DNA from: Paenibacillus_AP thailandensis
GTDB taxonomy: Bacteria > Bacillota > Bacilli > Paenibacillales > Paenibacillaceae
Direction: 5' to 3'
DNA: 64,000 nucleotides
Assembly: GCF_042685365.1 (NCBI RefSeq)
Contig: NZ_JBHUMY010000032.1
Coordinates: forward strand, 140,263 to 204,262
A program made the position numbers and the translations under genes. A model generated the notes under the pieces. That model made no database searches. It was not told the DNA's origin and worked only from the letters and a program-made list of their open reading frames with translations. Shown piece by piece: positions 1-9,684 of the stretch; the stretch's first letter is position 1; each line of letters starts with the position of its first letter.

Positions 1-2
1 CG

Positions 3-380
3 GCTTGCGCCGGGGAGGAGGGGGAACCGCTCAGCGCCATGCTGCATAAAGGCTTCACTTATATCGCGCTAGACGACCCATCTGTCGAAGATCGGCTGAT
101 GGCGGCGAACGCGGCGGAATTCGCGTGGCTTCGGCAAGAAATGAGGCTAGGCGCTGTCGCTATCCTTCTGAATGCCGTTCGCGCAGGGAACGCCTTTACG
201 GTGATGCCGGCTGCGGCGGCCTTATCGGAGAAGAAGGCGGCGGAAGGAACCGCGGTCGTTCCGTTGCCCGGCAAGTCCGCCTTGTGGCAGGCTTATGCGG
301 TGTGGCCAAGAAACCATTGGAATCCGCAGCTGCCGCTAAAGCTTGTCCAGACGTTAAGAAGAGGGGCATTCGCCAATTGA
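3..380 (+). CDS. LysR-type regulator, C-terminal part (5' truncated by window edge)
   Basis: The reading frame is open from the window edge to a stop at 378-380, so the gene starts upstream. The visible 125 residues resemble the effector-binding half of LysR-family regulators: a helix and strand pattern VAILLNAVRAGNAFTVMPAA, which fits the usual 'G-G-A-hydrophobic-LP' segment, followed by a strand with PLPG and the terminal AVWPR...LPLKLVQTLRR. The N-terminal HTH would lie outside the window. The family is inferred from the C-terminal pattern only; another periplasmic-binding-fold regulator is possible. Confidence 0.4.
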   Translation, partial: ACAGEEGEPLSAMLHKGFTYIALDDPSVEDRLMAANAAEFAWLRQEMRLGAVAILLNAVRAGNAFTVMPAAAALSEKKAAEGTAVVPLPGKSALWQAYAVWPRNHWNPQLPLKLVQTLRRGAFAN

Positions 381-471
381 TAAATGGCCAGTGAATATAC
401 CGCTTCATTATTATAGGATGATATACTTCGTATAAGTGGAAATTTTTGCTTATGCGATGGAGGCATGGTCT

Positions 472-738
472 ATGATCAAAGGCAACCGGGTCAACTTGCA
501 CAGAATCAGTGAGGAAGACTGGGAGATGCGTTATCGATGGCTGAGCGATCCGGAAGTGAATCGCACGCTTAGCGCGGGCCTCGGCATTCCGCTGTCGGCT
601 TCGCAGGTCAAAGATGAGACCGCCTTGCTTGCCGCCGAATCCGCGAAATGGGCCTATTTTACCGTTGTGACCGAAGAAGGTCTTCCGATCAACCGTCTTT
701 TAATGAGTATATTACGGACGGAATATGAACCCGCTTAA
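472..738 (+). pseudogene. truncated GNAT-like N-acetyltransferase
   Basis: From ATG 472 (GGAGG-like stretch at 458-463) the frame reads MIKGNRVNLHRISEEDWEMR, typical of the first strand and helix of GNAT acetyltransferases of the RimJ/RimL type. About 88 residues are present against about 170 in the family. The acetyl-CoA-binding motif (Q/R-x-x-G-x-G/A) is absent and the frame ends in unrelated residues (NRLLMSILRTEYEPA). No continuation was recognised in the following 150 bases. It is read as a decayed gene fragment; an expressed short protein cannot be excluded. Confidence 0.5.
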
Positions 739-913
739 ACCTTTGAGCCTCCTAAATCCGGTCTGACGTCCATTCCAGAGCTTAGCTTGCAGCACCGTCC
801 TGAACATAATTCCGCCGGCCCGTTTAGAGGCTATATATGGTCAAAAGGCGGCCATGCTTGAGCCGAAGCAGCCGTTATGCCAACATGCGGCTTCCGTCAG
901 CCCAAGCCGCCTC

Positions 914-2035
914 TTAATCCAATAAACCGTCCAGCTGCTCGGCCGCTTTCACCGTGCCGGCATAGGCCTCCTCGGCCAGGCGGCCGATCGCTTCCGCGCT
1001 CGACCGGTTGTCTCCGGCCGCCTGGAACAGCCGGCCGAATACGCGGACGGCCTCTTCCACGTATGCCGCGCTTGCTTTCGATTCCTCCCGGCCTTCGCGG
1101 GCGAGTCCGGCCGTATGCGCAATGGCTGCCGCGATTGCGCCGATTTGCTTCGTGATGAGCTCCGCCGTCCGCTCCGTCTCGTTCGCCAGCTTCTTCACTT
1201 CGTCGGCAACGACGGAGAAGCCTTTGCCGAATTGTCCGGCGCGGGCCGCTTCGATCGCCGCGTTGAGGGCGAGCATGCGGCTTTGCTCCGCCAGCTGCTT
1301 GATGGCGGCCGTCGCATCTTCGACTTGCCGCACCTCCCTTTCCAGTCCGTTCATCGCTTCCTCTTGATGGGCGGAATTGGCCGCAAGACGCTCGAACGTC
1401 TGCGCCACCCGGCCAAGCCCGTCCCTCCCTTCAAGCGTCAGCTCCGACATGTTCGCGGATATTTTATTGCCGTTCAAGGCGGACAAGCGGACTTCGTTGA
1501 CAACGGCTTGACTGTCCGCCAGCTCTCCCCTTACCCGTTCCGTCACGTCAAGGACCGCTTTCCGCTGAAGCTCGCGCGACAGCCGCAGCAGGTCGGCCAT
1601 TGTAAGGACTCCTATGGCTTTTTCATTATCGGTGACGATAATGCAATCGTATTGATGGCGGTCTCCGCGCTGCATCGCCAGCTCGATAACATGATGCGGA
1701 GAAGCGTCGATATCGACCGAAATGCTGTTTTTGTCCATAAGCGTATGTACGGCTTTGCCATAAAACAACTCGACGCCGAATCTTCTGCTGATGTTCATAT
1801 AAAATCGATCGCGCATAACAAGCCCAAGCGGCTTGCCGGCTTCTTCGCATACGATTAGGCATTCGCTGTCGGCATGATCCGAGAATAATCGTTGAATTTC
1901 GCTGCAGCTTTGCTCCGGCGTTGCGAGCGGCACCGGTCTCACATACCCCGACAATCGAATTCCGCCGCTTTCATTTGCGGCCGCCGGCTCCATGCCATGC
2001 CTTTCGAGCAGCGCTGTCCGTTCCGTCCCCATCAT
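914..2035 (-). CDS. soluble chemoreceptor-like protein with CBS pair and MCP signalling domain
   Basis: 373 residues with no membrane segment. Residues about 25-165 form a pair of CBS domains (GYVRPVPLATPEQSCSEIQR... and ...VHTLMDKNSISVDIDASPHH). Residues about 180-370 form a methyl-accepting chemotaxis signalling hairpin with the conserved tip AALNAAIEAARAGQFGKGFSVVADEVKKLA. A cytoplasmic receptor that senses a nucleotide-type ligand through CBS and signals to CheA is the expected role; the ligand is unknown. AAAGGGG lies upstream of the tandem ATG start. It stands alone, with its 3' end facing the broken acetyltransferase. Confidence 0.85.
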   Translation of the reverse strand: MMGTERTALLERHGMEPAAANESGGIRLSGYVRPVPLATPEQSCSEIQRLFSDHADSECLIVCEEAGKPLGLVMRDRFYMNISRRFGVELFYGKAVHTLMDKNSISVDIDASPHHVIELAMQRGDRHQYDCIIVTDNEKAIGVLTMADLLRLSRELQRKAVLDVTERVRGELADSQAVVNEVRLSALNGNKISANMSELTLEGRDGLGRVAQTFERLAANSAHQEEAMNGLEREVRQVEDATAAIKQLAEQSRMLALNAAIEAARAGQFGKGFSVVADEVKKLANETERTAELITKQIGAIAAAIAHTAGLAREGREESKASAAYVEEAVRVFGRLFQAAGDNRSSAEAIGRLAEEAYAGTVKAAEQLDGLLD

Positions 2036-2410
2036 CGATTATGATGCCCCTTTCTTCGCCAATCCTCGTCATTCTTCGATCACTATAGGACCAAAGCATC
2101 AAATCCGATGCAGGAATGAGTAAAGCGGGTGTAAAAAATATGCAAGCTTAAGTCGAGGTTTGCAAAGAGGCCGCCTGCATGTATAGCAAAATGAGCGGGA
2201 TTCGCTCTCATTTGAGAGATGCAAGCAAAATTTTGAATATCCCCTCCAAAAGACTCTTGAGCATTTTACTCTCTTTTAATAAAATGATTATAACCTTATA
2301 ACATTGAAAGCTTATCTCGGCCACCCCTTTCGGACGATTTTCTTCCTCCCCTCTCTTACACCGGCTTTGTCTTAACGGCTCCTTGGTCTTTCACGTTTCC
2401 TACTGTACGG

Positions 2411-2433
2411 TATAAACTCCGCCGGAGTTTATA
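2411..2433. promoter_or_regulatory. 23-bp near-perfect palindrome upstream of the LPMO gene
   Basis: TATAAACTCCG and CGGAGTTTATA are perfect 11-bp inverted arms around one C, 30 bases before the LPMO start and just ahead of its GGAGGTAGG ribosome site. It could be an operator or an mRNA hairpin. The rest of the 2036-2463 gap is AT-rich and shows no gene. Confidence 0.5.
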
Positions 2434-2463
2434 TAAAAAACCATTTATTGGAGGTAGGTTTGA

Positions 2464-3810
2464 ATGACCCTCTATCGTTTGGCGCGTCCCGCACCGGCAA
2501 AAATTTGGGCATTATGCGCTTTGCTGGCGCTCGCGGCAATCTGTACGCTGTTCACAGCCGAGAAAGCGTATTCGCACGGCTATGTGGAAGGGCCCGCGAG
2601 CCGCGCCGCATTGTGCAAATCGGGAGCCAATACCGATTGCGGCGCGATCGTATACGAGCCGCAAAGCCTGGAAGCGCCGAAAGGCTTCCCGGCAGCCGGA
2701 CCCGCGGACGGCAAAATCGCCAGCGCGAACGGCGTTTTTCCGAAGCTTGACGAGCAATCCGCAACCCGCTGGACCAAAGTCAACATCTCGGCCGGTCCCA
2801 ATACGTTTACATGGCATCTGACAGTCAACCACGCCACGACGAGCTGGAAATATTACATGACGAAACCAAACTGGAATCCGAATGCGCCGCTGACACGCGA
2901 CTCGTTCGACCTGACGCCGTTCTGTTCGGTCGATTACAACGGCGCTCGTCCTCCGCTCACCTATTCGGACACTTGCAATGTGCCGCATCGGTCCGGCTAC
3001 CACGTTATATTGGCCGTTTGGGAAATCGCCGATACCGGCAACGCGTTCTATAACGTCATCGACGTCAATTTCTCCGGCTCGAATCCGGTCGATACGACCG
3101 CTCCGTCGGCTCCGTCTTCCCTGGCCGCTTCCGGCGTCACTTCCTCGAGCGTCACGTTGTCCTGGAACGCTTCGACGGACAATGTCGGCGTAACGGGCTA
3201 TAAAATATACCGCGGTTCCACGCTGGCCGCAACCGTATCCGGCACGACAACGAGCTATACCGTCACCGGGCTTGCGGCGAGCACCGGCTACTCGTTTACG
3301 GTGAAGGCGGTCGACGCCGCGGGCAACGAATCCGCCGCCAGCAACAGCGTAAGCGTGACGACAACCGCGCCTCCGGCAAACGATACGACGGCGCCGACCG
3401 CTCCGGGCGGACTGCATGTCATGTCGGCGACCGCCTCCAGCATCGAGCTCATGTGGAACGCTTCGACGGATAACGTTGGCGTAACGGGCTACAAAATATA
3501 CCGCGGCACCTCGCTTGTAACGACCGTCGCCGGCACCGCAACGTCCTATACGGTCACGGGCCTGTCTCCAAGCACAACGTACAGCTTTACGGTTTACGCC
3601 GTAGACGCCGCAGGCAACCAGTCGGCCGCCAGCACCGTCAGCGGCACGACGGCCCCCGCTTCGACAGCGCCCGCATGGTCCGCGGGAACGTCGTATACGG
3701 TCGGCGCGCTGGTCAGCTATAACGGCGCGACTTACAAATGTCTGCAAGCCCACACGGCGCTTGTCGGCTGGGAACCGCCGGCGACTCCCGCCCTTTGGGA
3801 GCTGCAGTGA
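2464..3810 (+). CDS. AA10 lytic polysaccharide monooxygenase with two FnIII and a CBM5/12 domain
   Basis: Secreted copper enzyme that oxidatively cleaves chitin or cellulose. A signal peptide (hydrophobic 15-30) ends at AYS|H, so the mature protein starts with His38, the first ligand of the copper histidine brace. His123 (in TVNHATTSWKYYMTK) supplies the second ligand and Phe195 (NAFYNVIDVNF) the usual axial position. The catalytic domain spans about 38-204, FnIII repeats about 212-300 and 310-395, and a C-terminal CBM5/12 about 400-448 (W..GTSYTVGALVSYNGATYKC). Start chosen by GGAGGTAGG 7 bases upstream. Chitin is the likeliest substrate because of the CBM5 type. Confidence 0.93.
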   Translation: MTLYRLARPAPAKIWALCALLALAAICTLFTAEKAYSHGYVEGPASRAALCKSGANTDCGAIVYEPQSLEAPKGFPAAGPADGKIASANGVFPKLDEQSATRWTKVNISAGPNTFTWHLTVNHATTSWKYYMTKPNWNPNAPLTRDSFDLTPFCSVDYNGARPPLTYSDTCNVPHRSGYHVILAVWEIADTGNAFYNVIDVNFSGSNPVDTTAPSAPSSLAASGVTSSSVTLSWNASTDNVGVTGYKIYRGSTLAATVSGTTTSYTVTGLAASTGYSFTVKAVDAAGNESAASNSVSVTTTAPPANDTTAPTAPGGLHVMSATASSIELMWNASTDNVGVTGYKIYRGTSLVTTVAGTATSYTVTGLSPSTTYSFTVYAVDAAGNQSAASTVSGTTAPASTAPAWSAGTSYTVGALVSYNGATYKCLQAHTALVGWEPPATPALWELQ

Positions 3811-3850
3811 CGAACTTATTATGAACGGGTTTTACAACAGCTAAGGCTAA

Positions 3851-3893
3851 CGTAAAAAAGCGAGCTCATCCGGCCAAACCGGATAAGCTCGCT
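3851..3893 (-). terminator. rho-independent terminator of the minus-strand Nif3/GH operon
   Basis: Arms AGCGAGCTCATCCGG (3859-3873) and CCGGATAAGCTCGCT (3879-3893), one mismatch, followed on the minus strand by TTTTTT (3854-3859). Confidence 0.85.
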
Positions 3894-3929
3894 CAAATTG
3901 TCGAATAAGGCGTTTCGGCTTACATCTGC

Positions 3930-4724
3930 CTACATCATTTGAAACAACGGTTCGTTCTGCAGCGAATGAACCGGAATTTGCGGGAACGCCTCTTGCAGTC
4001 TCCGCGCCAGCAGCCTCATGCCCGGCGCTTCGCTTTCGGCATGGCCGAGCACGATAACGCCCTTCTTCCGTCCTTGCGCAAGAGCGTCTCGGACGTATTC
4101 GGGCGTCTCCCATTCCGGCCCTTCCCCGTAGACGACCAAATCGACGTCTTCTTCCTCGAACAGCGGGATCGTAACGCCGCCTCCCCCTCTGTAGCCGACA
4201 AGCACCGCGGCTTTGGCGCATCGCTGCTCCGGATCGCCTAACGTGCGGATATAAGGGATGCCGAGGCGTTCTTTCGCTACTTCCGCGATCGCCTTGAGCG
4301 AGGCCGGCGGCAGCTCCGCGATCGCCGCTTCCGGCCGGCGCTTGACGACGAAGCGCTCCCAGCCGAGCTCGTGCACAAGCCCTTCCGTAACCAAGTCGGG
4401 TTCATACTTGTGGATGTAATCGTGGAAGCGGAACAGCGACATGCCGGCTTCGAGGATCAGACGCTTTTTCGTTTCGTATACGGGACCGGCGCTAGAGCTT
4501 CCCGTTTGATCGGCATGCGAATAAAAAGCTCCTTCATGCGCGATGACAAGATTGGCACCGAGCCCGGCCGCCTGCTCGAGCGCTCGCTGCGTCGGCATAA
4601 AGACGACGGCGATCCCTCTGACTTCCTCCTCCGCCCTGCCAAAAACAAGTCCGTCGACCGTCCGCTCCAGGCTGCGGGCCGGTTTCATTAATGCGTCCAT
4701 AACCGATTGAACCGTTAGCTTCAA
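3930..4724 (-). CDS. Nif3-like dinuclear metal centre protein
   Basis: 264 residues from TTG 4724, chosen because AAGGAG (4734-4739) sits 9 bases upstream; a longer frame to 4796 would run inside the GH2 gene. It matches the NIF3/YbgI/YqfO family: N-terminal TVQSVMDAL, the metal-ligand segment NLVIAHEGAFY (the family usually has H-H-P here, so one histidine is replaced), SLFRFHDYIHK, and C-terminal GVIVLGHAESEAPGM. Family members bind two metal ions and form hexameric rings; their reaction is not settled. It begins 13 bases after the GH2 stop, so it is probably translated as the second gene of that operon. Confidence 0.8.
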   Translation of the reverse strand: MKLTVQSVMDALMKPARSLERTVDGLVFGRAEEEVRGIAVVFMPTQRALEQAAGLGANLVIAHEGAFYSHADQTGSSSAGPVYETKKRLILEAGMSLFRFHDYIHKYEPDLVTEGLVHELGWERFVVKRRPEAAIAELPPASLKAIAEVAKERLGIPYIRTLGDPEQRCAKAAVLVGYRGGGGVTIPLFEEEDVDLVVYGEGPEWETPEYVRDALAQGRKKGVIVLGHAESEAPGMRLLARRLQEAFPQIPVHSLQNEPLFQMM

Positions 4725-4737
4725 GTTCGCTCGCTCC

Positions 4738-6420
4738 TTAAGATTTGAAATGCTTTTTGACCGTTTCGTACGCCAGCTTGGGCCTCCGGTATGCATCCAC
4801 CACGCCTTTAATGTTTTGCGTCGTTACCCTTAACAGCGGTCCGTCCTTCTCTTCGGTCACGCGAATATCGCTGAATTGCCAAATAAACATCCCGGACAAG
4901 TAGTTCCGCTGCCGGTAGGCCGACAGGTTCGCGTCAAGGATGTCCGCTTGGCGCTCCTCCGTCCCTTTCACCCGCGAAGGCATACGGTAGCCGTATACCG
5001 CGTCGCCGCCGAATTCGCTCATAATCATCGGCTTGCCCCTCCCGCCGGCGGCGTCCGCCCAGCCTCTCGCCCGGTCGCAAAGCTCGCCCGGGTCCTCGGC
5101 GCCGTACCAGCCGGGATAAAGGTTAAACGATACGATATCCGCCAGATCGAAGCAAAGCTCCCGTTCCCGGTGATGCGAAGCGAATGTCAGCGGACGGCTC
5201 CGGTCCAGCGACCGGAGCTGCTCCAACTGCCGCTTATAATGAACGCGCCCTTCCTCCGTATCGCTTGCGCACTCGTTCAAAATCGCCCAGATGATGATGG
5301 AAGGATGATTCCTATGCTGCTCGACCATTTCGCGGTTTACATCCTCGCACTGACGGACGAAATTCGGATTGCGCATCTGCTCCAGCGACAGCCCGCGCGC
5401 ATGGTTTTCTTCCCAGACGTAAAAGCCCCGCTCGTCGCATAAATCGAGAAAACGCTCGTCGTTCGGGTAATGGCTTGTACGGACGCTGTTGCAGCCCATA
5501 TCGGCCATTAAATCGAGGTCGTAAACCATCAAGGAGAGCGGTATCGCAGCCCCGGTTAAGCCGTGATCCTCGTGCCGGTTGAATCCTTTCAGCACGACGT
5601 CCTTGCCGTTCACCTGAATTTTGCCGTTATCGGCCGTCACGGTCCGGAAGCCGACCCTTTCGATCAAATCGTCGACCGCCCGCTCCCCTTCGCGTTCGAA
5701 GAGCCGTACCGCCAGCTCGTACAATTGCGGCTGTTCGTGGCTCCACGGTTCCGCTCCGGGAAAACGGAACGTCCGGGTCGCGTCCTGTCTGCCGTTTGCG
5801 GGGACCGTGATGTCCCCGAACGAAAGCGGAGTTCCGGCCGCTTCGCCGCTCAGCTTCAGCTGCCGCTCCGAATCGGAGACGTTACGGACGACGACGCGAA
5901 TGTCGGCTTCCCATTCCTCTCCCTGCAGCCGGGGGACGAATTCGATCCTTTCGATAAAAGCGGAACCGATTTCTTCCAGACCAGCCGGACGGATTAGCCC
6001 TCCGTAGGTGTAGTAATCGTTATGAACGTGCAGCGCCGAACCTTCATGGAATCCGTTGTCTACGTGCACTTCCAGCAGGTGCTCGCCGGGAGCGACGTCC
6101 TTCGCGATCGCGTCGAAAGCCGTATACGCGTTGTAATGATGAGCGATAGGCTTGCCGTCGAAGTAGACGTCGGCGGTATGGCTGACGCCCTTGAATACGA
6201 ATCGCAAATTCGTTGGCGCCCCGGTCCGGACCGTCTTCCGGTAAACGCCTTTCCCCCGGTAGTTCGCCAAGTCCGGATGCTGCTCCCAGCAGCCGGGTAC
6301 GGGGAGGCGGAACGTCTTGCTTTGGTTATCCGGCCCGATTCCGTCGACGGTCGTAAAATCCCATACGCCTTCCAGCGATCGCGTTATCCTCACCCTGTTC
6401 GTTTCGAACAAGCGCATCAT
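4738..6420 (-). CDS. glycoside hydrolase family 2 (beta-glucuronidase/beta-galactosidase-like)
   Basis: 560 residues, cytoplasmic (no signal peptide). Sugar-binding jelly roll about 1-165 (W..H.DLANYRGKGVYRKTV), immunoglobulin-like domain about 165-265, TIM barrel 270-560. The acid/base is Glu383 in ILNECAS and the nucleophile Glu469 in IMSEFGGDA. NRHEDHG (281-287) and SVRTSHYPN are typical of the family. Length and motifs fit beta-glucuronidases slightly better than long beta-galactosidases, but the substrate cannot be set from sequence. AAGGGGACG precedes the tandem ATG. It lies downstream of a GH42 gene on the same strand. Confidence 0.88.
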   Translation of the reverse strand: MMRLFETNRVRITRSLEGVWDFTTVDGIGPDNQSKTFRLPVPGCWEQHPDLANYRGKGVYRKTVRTGAPTNLRFVFKGVSHTADVYFDGKPIAHHYNAYTAFDAIAKDVAPGEHLLEVHVDNGFHEGSALHVHNDYYTYGGLIRPAGLEEIGSAFIERIEFVPRLQGEEWEADIRVVVRNVSDSERQLKLSGEAAGTPLSFGDITVPANGRQDATRTFRFPGAEPWSHEQPQLYELAVRLFEREGERAVDDLIERVGFRTVTADNGKIQVNGKDVVLKGFNRHEDHGLTGAAIPLSLMVYDLDLMADMGCNSVRTSHYPNDERFLDLCDERGFYVWEENHARGLSLEQMRNPNFVRQCEDVNREMVEQHRNHPSIIIWAILNECASDTEEGRVHYKRQLEQLRSLDRSRPLTFASHHRERELCFDLADIVSFNLYPGWYGAEDPGELCDRARGWADAAGGRGKPMIMSEFGGDAVYGYRMPSRVKGTEERQADILDANLSAYRQRNYLSGMFIWQFSDIRVTEEKDGPLLRVTTQNIKGVVDAYRRPKLAYETVKKHFKS

Positions 6421-6517
6421 CGTATCGTCCCCTTTTTAACATCCTTGCTGCTTGCGAAGCGAATTTGCCCCGCAAACGATCCAGGCGTACATCTTCGAAG
6501 GACTACTTGATTGTATC

Positions 6518-8584
6518 TCATACCGCCTTGCGCTTCAAAATTCGCACGCCGTACAGCGGCAGCGTTAACGCGCCGGACACGGCTTCGCCCGTCAGCAGGT
6601 CGGCGTATTCGCAGCCGTCGAGCTCAACGCGCTGCTCGCTTGCGCTGAAGTTTTGAACGAATACGTAATCGTGCTCGCCGTCGGTACGCAGCTGCGCCGT
6701 CACGCCGGCAGGCAAATCCGTTTCGATAACGCGCTTGATGCCCGTCCGGCGCACCAGCTCGCCGTAGAAATCGGCGTAGAACGGCTCCTTGAAGCGCGTC
6801 GCGATGTAATAAGCTTCGCCCGCCCCGAGCTTGTTCACCGTAAGCGCCGGGCGGCCGGCGTAGAAGTCGGCGCCGTACGAAGCGAGCGCTTCCGCGCCTT
6901 CCAGATGGATCAAGTCGCACAGCTCGTGCGAATCGTAAGCGCCCTGCAAATTCAGCGCGTTGCCCGGCACCATAACGGCATGGTTCGATTCATGATCATG
7001 CAGCCCGTCAATCTCTTCCGACCAGATGCCGAGCGTTTTCCGCAGCGGTCCCGGGAAGCCGGTCAGGAAGCACAAGTCGTTTTCGTTGACGATGCCGCTC
7101 CAATACGTGCCGACGAACGTGCCGCCGCCCGCCACGAATTGCTCGATCCGCTCGCCCACGCCCGGCCTTACCATGTACAGCATCGGGGCGATCAGCAGCT
7201 TGTAGCCCGCGAAGTCGCACTCCGAGTCGATCACGTCGACCGGAACGCCCATTTCCCAGAACGGACGGTAATGCTTGCGCACCGTCTCCTCGTAATGGAT
7301 GCCCGCGTTGCGCGGCCCTTGCGAATCTTTCACCGCCCAGCGGTTTTCCCAATCGTAGATGATCGCGACTTCCGGTTTGACGGTCGTTCCGACAACTTCG
7401 GTCATCTTATCCAGCGTTTGGCCGACTTCGGTAACATCCCGGAACACGCGCGTATGCTCGTGGCCGACATGGTCGACGACGGCGCCGTGCAGTTTTTCGC
7501 TGGAGCCGCGGCTTTTGCGCCATTGGAAATATTGCACCGTGTCGGAGCCGTGCGCGACGGCCTGCATCGACGCCAGCATATGCATGCCCGGCTTCTTCAG
7601 CTTGCTGATCGGCTGCCAGTTCGTCATGCTCGGCGTGCTTTCCATCAGCATAAACGGCTTGCCGCCTTTGATCGAGCGGAACACGTCGTGATTCAGCGCG
7701 ATGAACGCCGCCAGCTCGGCGTTGTCCTCGAATTCGTGCCAGGTCGGATACGCGTCCCACGAAACGACGTCGAGATCGTCCTTGAATTTCCAATAATTCA
7801 ACCCTTCGAAATCGAGCATGAAGTTGGTCGTAACCGGCAAATCCGGGTTCACTTCGCGCAAAGGCTTCACTTCATGACGGTAAAAATCAAGCGTCTGATC
7901 GGTAACAAAACGCTTCCAGTCCAAGTTCATGCCGTGAACGGCGTTTTCGCCGCGCCGCGTCGGAGAATCGATTTGGCTCCAATCCGTGTACGTATGGCTC
8001 CAGAACGTGGTCCACCACGCGTCGTTTAACGCTTCGAGCGTGCCGTATCTGTTTTTCAGCCAGCCGCGGAACGCTTCCTGGCAATAGCCGCAATGGCATT
8101 CGCCGCCGAATTCGTTGGAAATATGCCAGCCGATGACGGCCGGATGGCTTGCGTAACGCTCGGCGAGCTTGCGGTTGATGATCGCCGTTTTCTCGCGGTA
8201 TACCGGCGACGAGAAGCAATGGTTATGCCGCGCGCCGTGCAAATTGCGGATGCCGTCCTCGCTAACGCGCAGCACCTCCGGATATTTCTGCGACATCCAA
8301 GCCGGACGGGCGCCGCTTGGCGTGGCGAGCAGCGCGAAGATGCCGTTTGCGGCGAACCGGTCGAGCAGCGCGTCCATCCAATCGAACGTAAAGACGCCTT
8401 CCTCCGGCTCCAGCGCCGCCCAAGCGAATATGCCCACCGACATCACATTGCTGCCGGACAGCTTCATGAGGCGGATGTCCTCCTCCAGCACCTCCGGATA
8501 TTTCAGCCATTGATCGGGATTGTAATCGGCCCCGTGCAGCATTTTCGGTATTTTCGAACTGATCGGCTCATATTTCTTCGTCAT
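6518..8584 (-). CDS. GH42 beta-galactosidase
   Basis: 688 residues from ATG 8584; a TTG 18 bases upstream overlaps the GGAGG ribosome site and is rejected. The A domain TIM barrel carries acid/base Glu158 (HISNEFGG) and nucleophile Glu315 (MLMESTPS). Cys123, Cys163, Cys165 and Cys168 form the zinc cluster of the family. The trimerisation and C-terminal beta domains follow. No signal peptide, so it acts on imported galactosides or pectin-derived galactan oligomers. It is transcribed divergently from the AraC gene at 8732 across 147 AT-rich bases that should hold both promoters. Confidence 0.93.
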   Translation of the reverse strand: MTKKYEPISSKIPKMLHGADYNPDQWLKYPEVLEEDIRLMKLSGSNVMSVGIFAWAALEPEEGVFTFDWMDALLDRFAANGIFALLATPSGARPAWMSQKYPEVLRVSEDGIRNLHGARHNHCFSSPVYREKTAIINRKLAERYASHPAVIGWHISNEFGGECHCGYCQEAFRGWLKNRYGTLEALNDAWWTTFWSHTYTDWSQIDSPTRRGENAVHGMNLDWKRFVTDQTLDFYRHEVKPLREVNPDLPVTTNFMLDFEGLNYWKFKDDLDVVSWDAYPTWHEFEDNAELAAFIALNHDVFRSIKGGKPFMLMESTPSMTNWQPISKLKKPGMHMLASMQAVAHGSDTVQYFQWRKSRGSSEKLHGAVVDHVGHEHTRVFRDVTEVGQTLDKMTEVVGTTVKPEVAIIYDWENRWAVKDSQGPRNAGIHYEETVRKHYRPFWEMGVPVDVIDSECDFAGYKLLIAPMLYMVRPGVGERIEQFVAGGGTFVGTYWSGIVNENDLCFLTGFPGPLRKTLGIWSEEIDGLHDHESNHAVMVPGNALNLQGAYDSHELCDLIHLEGAEALASYGADFYAGRPALTVNKLGAGEAYYIATRFKEPFYADFYGELVRRTGIKRVIETDLPAGVTAQLRTDGEHDYVFVQNFSASEQRVELDGCEYADLLTGEAVSGALTLPLYGVRILKRKAV

Positions 8585-8731
8585 TTGCAAAATAACCTCC
8601 AATAGGATCTTGTATAAAGCGGTGAATGCGATTACTATAACTATATTCAGATTATATAGGGTCTAAATTTCAAATAAAATACTATTATATTCTTATATAC
8701 TATCAAAATATGAACATAGGAGTGTCTAAGC

Positions 8732-9559
8732 TTGGATACGATCGCCTTTCCCACCTTAACCGAAGCCGACAGGCAGCTGCCCGTCTACCTGACCATCGTA
8801 GGCCACTGGGACAATCAGGAGCCGATCGACCGGAAGCAAGGGTATCCGGACTACCAATGGCTGCAATGCGCGTCCGGCGAAGGGGAGCTTCGTATCGGGG
8901 ACCGCACCGTTCGCGTCAAAGCCGGGCAAGGCATTTTTCTGTACCCCGGAGTACCGCATCAATACTATACCGTCGAGCCGCCGTGGGACATCCATTTTAT
9001 AAGCTTCAACGGCGCGTTGACGGAGACGCTTGTCCGGCAGGCGGGCATCACGGAATCCGGCGTTTATACGGCCCATGACGGCGATTTGCTCGTTTCCCAT
9101 ATCAAAAGCGCTTATGCGCTGGCGCAGTCGGAGCGTTCGTTTTTGGCGCTGGAATGCTCCAAGCTCGTCTATATGTTTTTGCTTGATTTGATCAAGGTCG
9201 TGCAGGTCAGCCCCCAATCCGGCGAGCAAACGATCTCGAAGCTGCAGCCGGTTATTCGTTACGTCGAATCCCGGATCGACCGGCCGATTACGATCCGCGA
9301 GCTTGCCGATCGCATCGACGTGACGCCGCAATATTTATGCCTGCTGTTCAAAAAAACGATGAAAATGCGCCCGATGGAATACGTCAACCGGGAGCGGATC
9401 AACCGGAGCAAGGAAATTATGTTTCTTGAAAGCGACGTACGGATGAGCGAAGTGGCGAAACGGGTCGGCTTTGACAGCGCAAGCTATTTCAGCTCGGTGT
9501 TCCGGCGGATTGAGGGCTTAAGCCCCGAGCAATTCAAAAAAATGCACGGCATGCGCTAG
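8732..9559 (+). CDS. AraC-family regulator, probable activator of the glycosidase genes
   Basis: 275 residues from TTG 8732 with AGGAG 9 bases upstream. N-terminal cupin (about 20-110; GEGELRIGDRTVRVKAGQGI, PGVPHQYYTV) and C-terminal double HTH (about 175-272; ITIRELADRIDVTPQYLCLL and SEVAKRVGFDSASYFSSVFR). Such proteins bind a sugar in the cupin and activate nearby catabolic genes. The head-to-head position with the GH42 gene makes this block its likely target. Confidence 0.9.
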   Translation: MDTIAFPTLTEADRQLPVYLTIVGHWDNQEPIDRKQGYPDYQWLQCASGEGELRIGDRTVRVKAGQGIFLYPGVPHQYYTVEPPWDIHFISFNGALTETLVRQAGITESGVYTAHDGDLLVSHIKSAYALAQSERSFLALECSKLVYMFLLDLIKVVQVSPQSGEQTISKLQPVIRYVESRIDRPITIRELADRIDVTPQYLCLLFKKTMKMRPMEYVNRERINRSKEIMFLESDVRMSEVAKRVGFDSASYFSSVFRRIEGLSPEQFKKMHGMR

Positions 9560-9684
9560 TCCTTTTGGAGGAATCGCCGACCACAAATCCGCATATAACA
9601 AAGTTTAATATAATGCTTATATTTTCAGATTGCAGAAAAACAACAACGCCAATATAGTAGAAGATGAACCGGAGGTATACGATA

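Noticed and set aside
421..436. loxP-like TATACTTCGTATA
   Set aside because: Short chance palindrome; no recombinase context and no second copy.
2512..3753. 413-codon open frame antisense to the LPMO gene
   Set aside because: Arg/Gly-rich composition with no motif; it mirrors a GC-rich gene whose own domains are unmistakable.
6653..8029. 458-codon open frame antisense to the GH42 gene
   Set aside because: Shadow of third-position GC in a clearly real glycosidase; no ribosome site or family.
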